DNA from: Schistocerca nitens
Lineage: Eukaryota; Arthropoda; Insecta; Orthoptera; Acrididae
NCBI RefSeq assembly: GCF_023898315.1
Contig: NC_064621.1
Span: 537,127,383-537,191,382 of the forward strand
DNA: 64,000 bases
Direction of reading: 5' to 3'
The notes under the pieces are model-generated. The model was not told the DNA's origin. It made no database searches and was given only the letters and a program-made list of their open reading frames with translations. The translations under genes were made by a program, and so were the position numbers. Shown in pieces: positions 11,561-21,485 of the stretch; position 1 is the first letter of the stretch; every line of letters begins with the position of its first letter.

Positions 11561-11879
11561 GCGGGGTAACTAGGGTCTATCATCAAGTGTCTGCTACATC
11601 TATATAACTTCGTTTTTAGTACCGGCCCCACAAACTTCTGCAATATTCTAAGATGGGATGCACAGGTGCTTAGTAAACAGACGCCTTTGTTCGATGACAG
11701 AATTTTTTCAGTGACCTGCCGACGAAACAGTCTCCGCTACTTTACCTACGACTGAGCCTGTCAGATTACTCTATTTCATATCCGTATAAATTGTTGTATC
11801 CAATTTTTTGTATGAGTTCCCTGATTTAATTTAGGAATCTTTGATTTTACAGTCATAAGAAACTAAGATTTTGCGTTAT

Positions 11880-12470
11880 GTGGGGTGTATAATTTTGCAT
11901 ATCTGAATATGTTAAAGGGAAGTCAAATTAATACGTGAAAGATGGAAAAATAAGAAAAACACTGTTTATTATTTCACGAGTAATCGTCATAACCGCTAAT
12001 ACATTTATCCCACTGCGAGACAAGACGGTCAGTGACTTCGTGGAAAAATGTCTCTGGTACCAATGCATGCGCCTCTTCGTCCGAAGCAAATCAATGGCCA
12101 CCAACGTCTTTCTTCAGGACTCCAAAAATATGGAGGACGGTTCGGGACTGTATGAAGGATGTGTAAGAACTCTCCAGCGAAATTTCTGCAGCGTAATTGA
12201 AACATGTGAGACTGCTCACGTGTGGGAGAAGGTTCGCTTGGGAGCCCTTAGACATCCTCCATACAGTCCCCATTTCATGCCTGGCCATTTCCATATTAAT
12301 GGAGCCCTGAACAAAGATATTGGTGGCCAATGATTTGCTTCGGACGCAGAGGCGCACGCATGGGTACAATCACGATTGCGTAGGCAACCGCAGACATTTT
12401 TCCAAGAAGGCGCTGACCGTCTTGTCTCACAGTGGGGTTAAGGTATTGACAGGTGTCATGTATAATTTTG
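11880..12470. mobile_element. Two mariner-like transposase C-termini in inverted orientation
   Basis: On the plus strand, 12225-12440 encodes a mariner C-terminal region: HPPYSPHFMPGHFH (a decayed YSPDLAPSDFH motif) followed by FASDAEAHAWV and RLVSQWG. On the minus strand, 11960-12190 encodes the corresponding end: GVLKKDVGGH, FASDEEAHALV and TDRLVSQWDKCISGYDDY. The two copies therefore point at each other. Both are broken, and neither the N-terminal domain nor an intact catalytic triad is present. It may be an inverted-duplication deletion derivative of one element or two adjacent fragments. Confidence 0.6.
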
Positions 12471-12479
12471 GTATCTGAA

Positions 12480-14236
12480 TTTTTGGTAACAATCGATTGT
12501 GAGCGAGTAGCGATGTTGCAAGCTGTATCGCGGAAGTTCAGTGAGTATCTTTGAGCTGCGCGAGGGCGGAGTGGAGCAGACTACGTTTAGCTTTGGTAGA
12601 GTGTGCAGTCGAAGTACTTTTGTATTAGTTAGGATGATAATGTAAAACAGTGTTACTGAGGAAGCTATGACAATATTATGATTCAAATTTAATGTCTCAG
12701 CTTGTCATTTAGTTCAATCGACATGATTGTGAAACTGATTTGTGAAGAAAGAAATGTAATGGAATGCCATTTAAATACAAGAATGATGTTACTTCTTTCC
12801 CACGATTGCTTCGCCATTGAACTAACTTGGTTATTGTACTGAAATATGTTAGATTTGAGAGATAGGAAAGTGTATTGTTTGGATGTTGAGATGCCTTCAG
12901 CACTTTTTCTCAATATACGAAAAAACATTTTTGGGCATATTTCACTTTCTTTCTAACCTTTCTCTTACATTACTTTTTAATGTATGATCCAACCAAGTAT
13001 GTTCGATAACCTGTTCGATTTGCAATTAACCGAGAACTCATTGCACCTCTCGAGTGTCTCTTTGTAGATACAGTAGTTAACAGCTTTAGCACAGTGGCGC
13101 ACAAGACAGAGCAGTACTGCAATGCGTTATCCAGATTTGCGCAAATTCGCAAATTAGAGGTAAGGAGAAAAGATTGTAATTTTTTTAATTTTTTTATGTT
13201 ATTCGGAGAGAGATTTTGTCATCAAATTTTGCAAAGCCAGTTACTATAGGTTTCATTTCCAAGTTAATTATTCAGGCAGTTTATACTGTTCAAAATTCTT
13301 GCAGTCATATTGCTAACTTCTACAGTATGAACGTATTCCATTTTCATTACTACAATTTATTATTATTACAGGGCAGCTTTGCTTACACAATACGACGATT
13401 GATTTATTATCATAGCTCAGGCTTACAATGAGAAAGAGAGTACTTCACTCTATTCTTTTGTTATTTTAAGAGAACCTTTAATACACACAGATCAATATGG
13501 CGGCTGCTTGGTTTATTTCTGTCAAGAACATTCACACATTCTCTTGCGTCTACTACTGATAGTCTCACGAGTGTTACTGTGTTTGTACAAGGTTGAACAC
13601 AGAGGAAATTTCTATTCCTGATTACAAATGAGTACAGTTTGATGTTTGCACCGAAGTGAAATAACATTGTAACAAACCAATGAACTGTCAGTAGAAAAAT
13701 ACCTGAAAATTTGTTCAACGCCAAAACACGGCGTCTGTAATTGGATCTATGCACACACTTGGTACAAGGCACAATGAATTGTCATAGTTCTTCCCATGTC
13801 TAAACTGTCTCTATTACTTGCGAAAAGCTCATCTTTCTGCCACCTAAAACTGATACAATACCTGCCACAGTGTGATGATCAGGTTACAGCATATGCTGTG
13901 ATCAAACTCTGCCGCCCCAGTACTGGAATCGATACAGTGTCAGAAACTGCACTCGTATACACCCTGTGCAACAATTCTCCAACCCGAGAGCTTTCGGAAT
14001 TTTAATTTAGCTTTGTTTTCTTGCATAGTAAGGTTGTTAAGACATTTCACATCCTCTTGTGTGTCAGGCGGCAACTCATTCCCATATTCTTACTGAATCT
14101 GTGCGTAGAATCTGAAATTCATCACTTATGCAAGTAAATGGTGGTGAAATGTAGTCATTCTGTCAACTTCAACCTGCGAAAATAGATTTTTTTGTCACCA
14201 AATGCACAATCTCCACCAGATGTTTTCAACAATTAT
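12480..14236. other. No gene recognised, AT-rich
   Basis: I see no recognisable coding or repeat signature. A few frames of 60-100 codons exist on both strands but lack domain motifs and look like chance in AT-rich DNA. Confidence 0.45.
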
Positions 14237-14317
14237 TTCCATTTGTCTCCAGAATGAGATTTTCACTCTGCAGCGGAGTGTGCGCTGATATGAAACTTCA
14301 TGGCAGATTAAAACTGT

Positions 14318-14393
14318 GTGCCCGACCGAGACTCGAACTCGGGACCTTTGCCTTTCGCGGGCAAGTGCTCTACCATCTGAGCTACCGAAGCAC
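14318..14393 (-). repeat. tRNA-like unit 1 of composite insertion
   Basis: The reverse complement begins GTGCTTCGGTAGCTCAGATG (acceptor plus D-arm) and ends with a T-arm containing GAGTTCGAGTCTC and the acceptor CGGGCAC, 76 nt in all. The anticodon arm folds as TTGCC/GGCAA around a CGCGAAA loop, which has G instead of U at position 33. This argues against a working tRNA. Confidence 0.6.
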
Positions 14394-14476
14394 GACTCAC
14401 GCCCGGTACTCACAGCTGTGAGTACCGGGCGTGAGTCGTGCTTCGGTAGCTCAGCTGTGAGTACCGGGCGTGAGTC

Positions 14477-14552
14477 GTGCTTCGGTAGCTCAGATGGTAG
14501 AGCACTTGCCCGCGAAAGGCAAAGGTCCCGAGTTCGAGTCTCGGTCGGGCAC
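14477..14552 (+). repeat. tRNA-like unit 2 of composite insertion
   Basis: This is the inverted partner of unit 1, with the same 76-nt architecture on the plus strand. A partial copy of its 5' end precedes it at about 14438-14453 because of the 39-bp direct duplication. Confidence 0.6.
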
Positions 14553-14777
14553 ACAGTTTTAATCTGCCAGGAAGTTTCATATCAGCGCACACTCCGCTGC
14601 AGAGTGAAAATCTTATTCTGGAAACATCCCCCAGGCTGTGGCTAAGCCATGTCTCCGCAGTATCCTTTCTTTCAGGAGTGCTAGTTCTGCAAGGTTCGCA
14701 GAAGAGCTTCTGTAAAGTTTGGAAGGTAGGAGACGAGATACTGGCAGAAGTAAAGCTGTGAGTACCGGGCGTGAGTC

Positions 14778-14853
14778 GAGCTTCGGTAGCTCAGATGGTA
14801 GAGCACTTGCCCGCGAAAGGCAAAGGTTCCGAGTTCGAGTCTCGGCCGGGCAC
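14778..14853 (+). repeat. tRNA-like unit 3 of composite insertion
   Basis: It has the same architecture as units 1 and 2 with a few substitutions (GAGCTTC start; GGTTCCGAG in the T-arm region; GGCCGGGCAC end). Its 5' end no longer pairs well with its 3' end, consistent with a non-functional relic. Confidence 0.55.
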
Positions 14854-14890
14854 ACAGTTTAATCTGCCAGGAAGTTTCACTTCCATTTGT

Positions 14891-15885
14891 GTTTTCTGAA
14901 CTTGAGCTCTTCCATTTCCAGTTTTCTGTTGGACATGCGTACTTCAATGACTGCATTTTAAGATGTAATTTCTATAATAAGCAGTGTTTTAAGTCCCTTT
15001 GATAGAATGCTTCCTTTTTCTTAATACCTGTGCAATAACATAGATCATGAGAACCAGTCTTAATCTGGCAATATTCGACAATACTCTGGAGAGTTATGTC
15101 CTGGTTTGAGAAAAAATATGTTTCCCCACATTTAATGTAATAATTATACTGTTATAATTTGAGTCTGTGTTAATAACTTCCACATAGTTTACAGGTAAGT
15201 AATTAAAAGTTTAGGCAGGCAGAACATAGTTTATTGTCTTCTCTCAAAATTCATTGGCTAGATTTTTTACTTACACACCATTAAACTTTCGAATATTTTA
15301 ATTCCCCAGTAGACAAATCACAGAACATTGTGAAAGACAATACAGCAACAATTCTGTAACCTATCCAGCAGCTTACACAAAATATTGACACAGACTACAT
15401 CAGAGCACGTTATAAATTCCATTTGTTTGCGTATAATACATTTAGACGGGCTTATAAAAGGTTAAACACACCATCCATTCTATGTAGTTTATCAGAATGA
15501 TAACATGTTTATGATATCATTGTTCACTCCTAGGATTGTGATTTTGCATGTAATTTTGTTATGTATCGTTGTTCTACAATTGTAGCTCATCCACATTAAA
15601 CTGTCTACTCTGACTGCCTCATTGTTGTTCACGACCTCGCTGCTCTTTTCTTGGCACACAGAAGTCGTGGTAATGACAAATCTCCATTTTCTTAGAAATT
15701 CTAGCAATACTTTGCGTTATATCCAGATCGTTAAGGGAATAGTTGTTTACACGAAACTGCTGCAATATTCCAGGAAGGTCATCCTGCAAAATTTACCGTG
15801 CGCTGTGGTCCCTATTCGTTATTCTTAAATCTATAAAACCATAAAGTCACAGGAACTGGTACAGTCATCCGCTAAACTATTGAGA
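14891..15885. other. No gene recognised, AT-rich
   Basis: The sequence is AT-rich with only short frames on either strand. I see no transposon termini or RNA signatures. Confidence 0.45.
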
Positions 15886-15889
15886 ACCG

Positions 15890-17485
15890 TGTAACGCCGG
15901 AAATGCATATCCTCCATCTATTGTACTATAAAGTTTTTTTCCTCATTTTGTTACCTGAAGATATGACATTTTTGTGTCTTTATATATTGTAATTGTTTAA
16001 CTATTTGTATATATGTATTTATACATTTATGTCGATGTGTAATTGTTTTGTTTTGTAAATATTATTTGTATTTCTACGCTGGGTCTGGCCTAGGGAAAAC
16101 TATGCTATCGAACGATTACATCGAGAGGTCGTGTGAAGAACCAGAGTGTTTAGGATCTTTGGTAGTGTTAACTCTGCCGCATGGAGCGCGAGGGCAGAGT
16201 GAGTCTGGCCGGAGTAGGACAGTGGAGGAGGTGTGTTGTGTGACGCTCCCGCGAATTACCGCGCTTTCGAGGTTTGGCAGCATTAATTGCGCTCGACATC
16301 CTATGTTAGTTTCTGACATGGTGTCGCGGACGGGAAGCGTTAGCTGGCACACGTCAAGAGCCCTTTTCGGCTGGAGACCGTGTCGAGAAGAAGGCGCGCC
16401 AACATCCAGCTTCTGCAACAGCGACGGCCGACAATGAGTGATTGTCGCCACCTCCTCGACCGACGACTTCAAACCTTCAATCAACCAACAAGGAAGACTG
16501 GAAGCACGTAAAGTTTCAGAACTGTATGGCAGACCTTAGCTTTTAAAATTGTTGCATCACAAAATTACAGCAACTTAGCATGAACCTTTGTTGCTCATTG
16601 TCCCAATTGCATTACCAAGCAGGGTCCCTTCCTTTTCCGCAATGAACCCGAGTGTCGTTGAAATTCAAACGCCAGCATTAAAGTAATATCATTCCATTTC
16701 CCTGCTTTAATTTCAAAATTCAGTTAAAGTATTCATAGCTGGCTACAATATTTAGATTACACAAGCACAAATTAACCATGTTACCATATTTTAGCTTACC
16801 TGTGACTGCAGCTCAGCTTGGTACGTACCAAATTTTACTATTGTTAATCGTTCAGAATCATTTAATTCAAGTTCAAAGTTAAAGCTCTTATTTCTAAATT
16901 GCGTAGATTCAAGTAGCTTTTGAAATGATTGTTGAGGTAGCCCAAGGCAAACCTTATTTTATTGAATTTTGTAGTGCTCCAGAAACAAAGTTCACTATTA
17001 ATTTCAGTCACTAAATTAACTTTCAATTTTCCGGTTTTATTAATTTTTTGCTAAATTAAGTCAGAGTGTAGAGAAATTTATTACTTCTGGCAAACATTCA
17101 GTTTTCACACAACACGCGTCAACCTTCAGTTGCCATGGGTTTAGTGCTAATTATATGTGCATTAACCTTTCAATTTCAGTTATTATAGTAGTTGTCCGTA
17201 GGACTGGCGACCGTAATTTTCCCCAAATCTCAAATATCTAATTAACGCCAGTTAATTATTAACGTAACGACCGCACATTTACTTTCTTTATTAATTTTAC
17301 CCTTTTATCAAAATTAATTTCCACAAATTTCATTTGCATTTTCCCTTTCATTTAGATGTAACCCTTTCCTCCCTCTTTACCGACTGGTTAACTTCGGTGA
17401 CGACTGCTTTTCCCAAATTTCCATTAGGTACACGCGCTTTAATTTTTCACTGTCATTAAGGTCGATAAGTGAGGGGGAGGTTACA
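15890..17485. mobile_element. Probable solo LTR of an LTR retrotransposon
   Basis: The segment starts TGTAACGCCGG and ends GGGGAGGTTACA. The outer six bases are perfect inverted copies (TGTAAC/GTTACA) with the TG...CA ends of retroviral-type LTRs. It is flanked by a 4-bp duplication ACCG (15886-15889 and 17486-17489), the size expected for Ty3/gypsy-type integration. At 1,596 bp it is long but within the LTR range. No gag or pol coding is present, so recombination between two LTRs, leaving one, is the simplest reading. A GC-rich, frame-open part lies at about 16080-16440 and a T/A-rich part follows. Orientation is undecided. Confidence 0.6.
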
Positions 17486-18016
17486 ACCGCATTAAAAGGC
17501 CTTCATCCGTTTCATGTTAAACAGGCAAATTATAATACTAATGACTGAGTAAGAAGTACGTAAAGAGCTATTATACATTCGCGATATCGCTTTGACCAAC
17601 GGGGAGGACACAGAGATGGTCAAAGAACTACATGCAAAGTATTGAAAGCAAAATCAAACGGTTTCATGTGATAAAATCACACTAGAGAAAGATTCCCCCC
17701 CCCCCCCCCCCCCATGAACCATGGACCTTGGCGTTGGTGGTGAGGCTTGCGTGCCTCATCGATACAGATAGCCGTACCGTAGGTGCAACCACAACGGAGG
17801 GGTATCTGTTGAGAGGCCAGACAAACGTGTGGTTCCTGAAGAGGGGCAGCAGCCTTTTCAGTAGTTGCAGGGACAACAGTCTGGATGATTGACTGATCTG
17901 GCCTTGCAACACTAGCCAAAATAGCCTTGCTGTTCTGATACTGCGAACGGCTGAAAGCAAGGGGAAACTACAGCCGTAATTTTTCCCGAGGGCATGCAGC
18001 TTTACTGTATGATTAA

Positions 18017-20856
18017 ATGATGATGGCGTCCTCTTCGGTGAAATATTCCGGAGGTAAAATAGTCCCCCATTCGGATCTCCGGGCGGGGACTACTCAGGAG
18101 GACATTGTTATCAGGAGAAAGAAAACTGGCGTTCTACGGATCGGAGCGTGGAATGTCAGATCCCTAAATCGGGCAGGTAGGTTAGAAAATTTAAAAAGGG
18201 AAATGGATAGGTTAAAGTTAGATATAGTGGGAATTAGTGAAGTTCGGTGGCAGGAGCAACAAGTCTTTTGGCTAGGTGAATACTGGGTTATAAATACAAA
18301 ATCAAATAGACGTAATGCAGGAGTAGGTTTAATAATGAATAAAAAAATAGGAGTACAGGTAAGCTACTACAAACAGCATAGTGAACGCATTATTGTGGCC
18401 AAGATAGACACGAAGCCCACGCCTACTACAGTAGTACAAGTTTATATGCCAACTAGCTCTGCAGATGACGATGAAATGGATGAAATGTATGAGGAGATAA
18501 AAGAAATTATTCAAATAGTGAAGGGAGACGAAAATTTAACAGTCATGTGTGACTGGAATTCGAGTATAGGAACAGGGAGAGAAGGAAACATAGTAGGTGC
18601 ATAAGGATTGGGGCTAAGAAATGAAAGAGGAAGCCGTCTGTTAGAATTTTGCGCAGAGCATAACTTAATCATAGCTAACACTTGGTTTAAGAATCATGAA
18701 TGAAGGTTGTATACATGGAAGAACCCTGGAGATACTAAAAGGTATCAGATAGATTATATAATGGTAAGACAGAGATTTAGGAACCAGGTTCTAAATTGTA
18801 AGACATTTCCAGGGGAATATGTGGACTCTGACCACAATCTATTGGTTATGAACTGTAGATTAAAACTGAAGAAACTGCAAAAAGGTGGGAATTTAAGGAG
18901 ATGGGATCTGGATAAAGTGACTAAACCAGAGGCTGTACAGAGTTTCAGGGAGAGCATAAGTGAACAACTGACAGGAATGGGGGAAAGAAATACAGTAGAA
19001 GAAGAATGGGTACCTTTGAGGGATAGAATAGGGAAGGCAGCAGAGGATCAGATAGGTAAAAAAAACGAGGGCTAGTAGAAACCATAGGGTAACAGAAGAA
19101 ACATTGAATTTAATTGATGAAAGGAGAAAATATAAAAATGCAGTAAATGAAGCGGGCAAAAAGGAACACAAACTTCTAAAAAATGAGATCGAAAGGAAGT
19201 GCAAAATGGCTAAGCAGGGATGGCTAGAGGACAAATGTAAGGATGTAGAGGCTTATCTCTTGAGGGGTAAGATAGATACTGCCTACAGGAAAATTAAAGA
19301 GACCTTTGGAGAAAAGAGAACGACTTGTATGAATATCAAGAGCTCAGATGGAAACCCAGTTCTAAGCAAAGAAGGGAAAGCAGAAAGGTGGAAGGAGTAT
19401 ATAGAGGGTCTATACAGGCGCGATGTACTTGAGGACAATATTATGGAAATGGAAGAGGATGTAGATGAAGATGAATTGGAGATATGATACTGCGTGAAGA
19501 GTTTGACAGAGCACTGAAAGACCTGAGTCGAAACAAGGCCCCAGGAGTAGACAACATTCCATTAGAACTACTGACAGCCTTGGGAGAGCCAGTCCTGACA
19601 AAACTCTACCATCTAGTGAGCAAGAGGTATGAGACAGGCGAAATACCCTCAGACTTCAAGAAGAATATAATAATTCCAATCCCAAAGAAAGCAGGTGTTT
19701 ACAGATGTGAAAATTACCGAACTATCAGTTTAATAAGTCACAGCTGCAAAATACTAACGCGAATTATTTACAGACGAATGGAAAAACTGGTAGAAGCGGA
19801 CCTCGGGGAAGATCAGTTTGGATTCCGTAGAAATGTTGGAACACGTGAGGCAATACTAACCTTACGACTTATCTTAGAAGAAAGATGAAGGAAAGGCAAA
19901 CCTACGTTTCTAGCATTTGTAGACTTAGAGAAAGCTTTTGACAATGTTGACTGGAATACTCTCTTTCAAATTCTGAAGGTGGCACGGGTAAAATACAGAG
20001 AGCGAAAGGCTATTTCTAATTTGTACAGAAACCAGATGGCAGTTATAAGAGTCGAGGGGCATGAAAGGGAAGCAGTGGTTGGGAAGGGAGTGAGACAGGG
20101 TTGTAGCCTATCCCCGATGTTATTCAATCTGTATATTGAGCAAACAATAAAGGAAACAAAAGAAAAATTCGGAGTAGGCATTAAAATCCATGGAGAAGAA
20201 ATAAAAACTTTGAGGTTCGCCGATGACATTGTAATTCTGTCAGAGACAGCAAAGGACTTGGAAGAGGATTTGAACGGAATGGACAGTGTCTTGAAAGGAG
20301 GGTATAAGATGAACATCAACAAAAGCAAAACGAGGATAATGGAATGTAGTTGAATGAAGTCGGGTGATGCTGACGGAATTAGATTAGGAGATAAGACACT
20401 TAAAGTAGTAAAGGAGTTTTGCTATTTGGGGAGCAAAATAACTGATGATGGTCGAAGCAGAGAGGATATAAAATGTAGACTGGCAATGGCAAGGAAAGCA
20501 TTTCTGAAGAAGAGAAATTTGTTAACATCGAGTGTAGATTTAAATGTCAGGAGGTCGTTTCTGAAAGTATTTGTATGGGGTGTAGCCATGTATGGAAGTG
20601 AAACGTGGACGATAAGTAGTTTAGACAAGAAGAGAATAGAAGCTTTCGAAATGTGGTGCTACAGAAGAATGCTGAAGATTAGATGGGTAGATCACTTAAC
20701 TATTGAGGAGGTATTGAATAGAATTGGGGTGCAGAGGTGTTTGTGGCACAACTTGACGAGAAGAAAGGATCGGTTGGTAGGACATGTTCTGAGATATCGA
20801 GGGATCACAAATTTAGTATTGGAGGGCAGCGTGGAGGGTAAAAATCGTAGAGGGGG
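18017..20856 (+). pseudogene. RTE LINE polyprotein: endonuclease plus reverse transcriptase, disabled
   Basis: This protein would nick target DNA and reverse-transcribe the LINE RNA there. The endonuclease domain shows RIGAWNVRSL near 18133, the catalytic GISEVRW near 18230, MCDWNSSIG near 18545 and DSDHNLLV near 18825. The reverse transcriptase shows KAPGVDNIPLELL (19537), FVDLEKAFDNVDW (19916), GVRQGCSLSPMLFNLYIE (20089) and the catalytic RFADDIVIL (20213). The C-terminal block with WCYRRMLKIRWVDH follows. Disabling changes are in-frame stops at 18602-18604, about 18701, 19886 and 20351, plus a frameshift near the A-run at 19060 that is undone near 19485. After the SINE the reading frame resumes to the tail. 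I infer recent loss of function. Confidence 0.88.
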
Positions 20857-21100
20857 TTCAAATGGTTCAAATGGCTCTGAGCACTATGGGACTCAACTGC
20901 TGTGGTCATCAGTCCCCTAGAACTTAGAACTACTTAAACCTAACTAACCTAAGGACATGTTGTCCTTAGGTTAGTTAGGTTTAAGTAGTTCTAAGTTCTA
21001 GGGGACATATCCATGCCCGAGGCTGGATTCGAACCTGCGACTGTAGCAGTCGCACGTTTCCGGACTGCGCGCCTAAAACCGCGAGACCACCGCAGCCGGC
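20857..21100 (-). mobile_element. SINE (main family) with internal perfect palindrome
   Basis: The SINE is inserted in the RTE C-terminal coding region with an 11-bp duplication CGTAGAGGGGG (20846-20856 and 21101-21111). Its body is abnormal. Bases 20912-20957 are followed by TGT and then by their perfect reverse complement at 20961-21006, 46 bp per arm. The SINE then resumes with CCATGCCCGAGGCTGGATTC, and the head ends in GCAGCCGGC. The duplicated arm replaces a few bases of the normal body. Confidence 0.92.
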
Positions 21101-21240
21101 CGTAGAGGGGGACCAAGAGATGAATACACTAAGCAGATTCAGAAGGATGTAGGCTGCAGTAGGTACTGGGAGTTGAAGAGGCTTGCGCGGGATAGAGTGG
21201 CGTGGAGAGCTGCATCAAACCAGTCTCAGGACTGAAGACC

Positions 21241-21276
<36 letters not shown>

Positions 21277-21485
21277 GAGAAAGAATGTATAAGGGACATG
21301 TCTAGATATACAAAGCTACTCTATATACAGGTTACTCATAAATTCCCGTTAGAAACTTCTAGGACTTGCAGAGGAGAGCGGGTATGTACTATTCTGAGCA
21401 GTAATCCACGTCCGGAAACGTCATATAACGACGCTACGGAGCGTCGAAGCTATAGGTGATGTCGCATGTAGATGTTCTGTATGTA

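Larger units (their letters stand above)
14247..14880. mobile_element. Composite palindromic insertion with three tRNA-like units
   Basis: A 634-bp block is flanked by a perfect 10-bp duplication TTCCATTTGT (14237-14246 and 14881-14890), so the whole block behaves as one insertion. Its first part is an inverted repeat. The left arm, about 14249-14415, mirrors the right arm, about 14454-14622, with only a couple of mismatches over roughly 167 bp. Between them lies one extra copy of a 39-bp direct repeat (14415-14453 and 14454-14492). A 14623-14760 spacer follows, then another tRNA-like unit ending in TCTGCCAGGAAGTTTCAC. I recall similar sequence as dispersed repeats in arthropods but cannot name the family. 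Confidence 0.75.
17693..21275 (+). mobile_element. Full-length RTE-type LINE with nested SINE
   Basis: A 9-bp duplication AGAGAAAGA flanks the element (17684-17692 and 21276-21284). It begins with a C run and a GC-rich leader at 17700-18016, then encodes an apurinic endonuclease and reverse transcriptase, and ends with an (ACA)n tail at about 21239-21275. Subtracting the SINE and its duplicated target gives about 3.33 kb, close to the usual RTE size of 3.2-3.3 kb. The complete 5' end, intact duplication and few disabling changes mark it as fairly young, although it is not active. Confidence 0.9.

Noticed and set aside
14318-14853. Three functional tRNA genes
   Set aside because: They lie in a palindromic mobile insertion, have G33 in the anticodon loop and imperfect acceptor pairing.
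16048-16484. Overlapping frames of 129 and 122 codons on opposite strands
   Set aside because: They lie inside the probable solo LTR, show no motif and overlap each other fully; composition-driven.
18017-18604. A host craniofacial-development-protein-2-like gene
   Set aside because: That annotation is often attached to RTE endonucleases; here it continues into a reverse transcriptase with an (ACA)n tail and target duplication, so it is a LINE.
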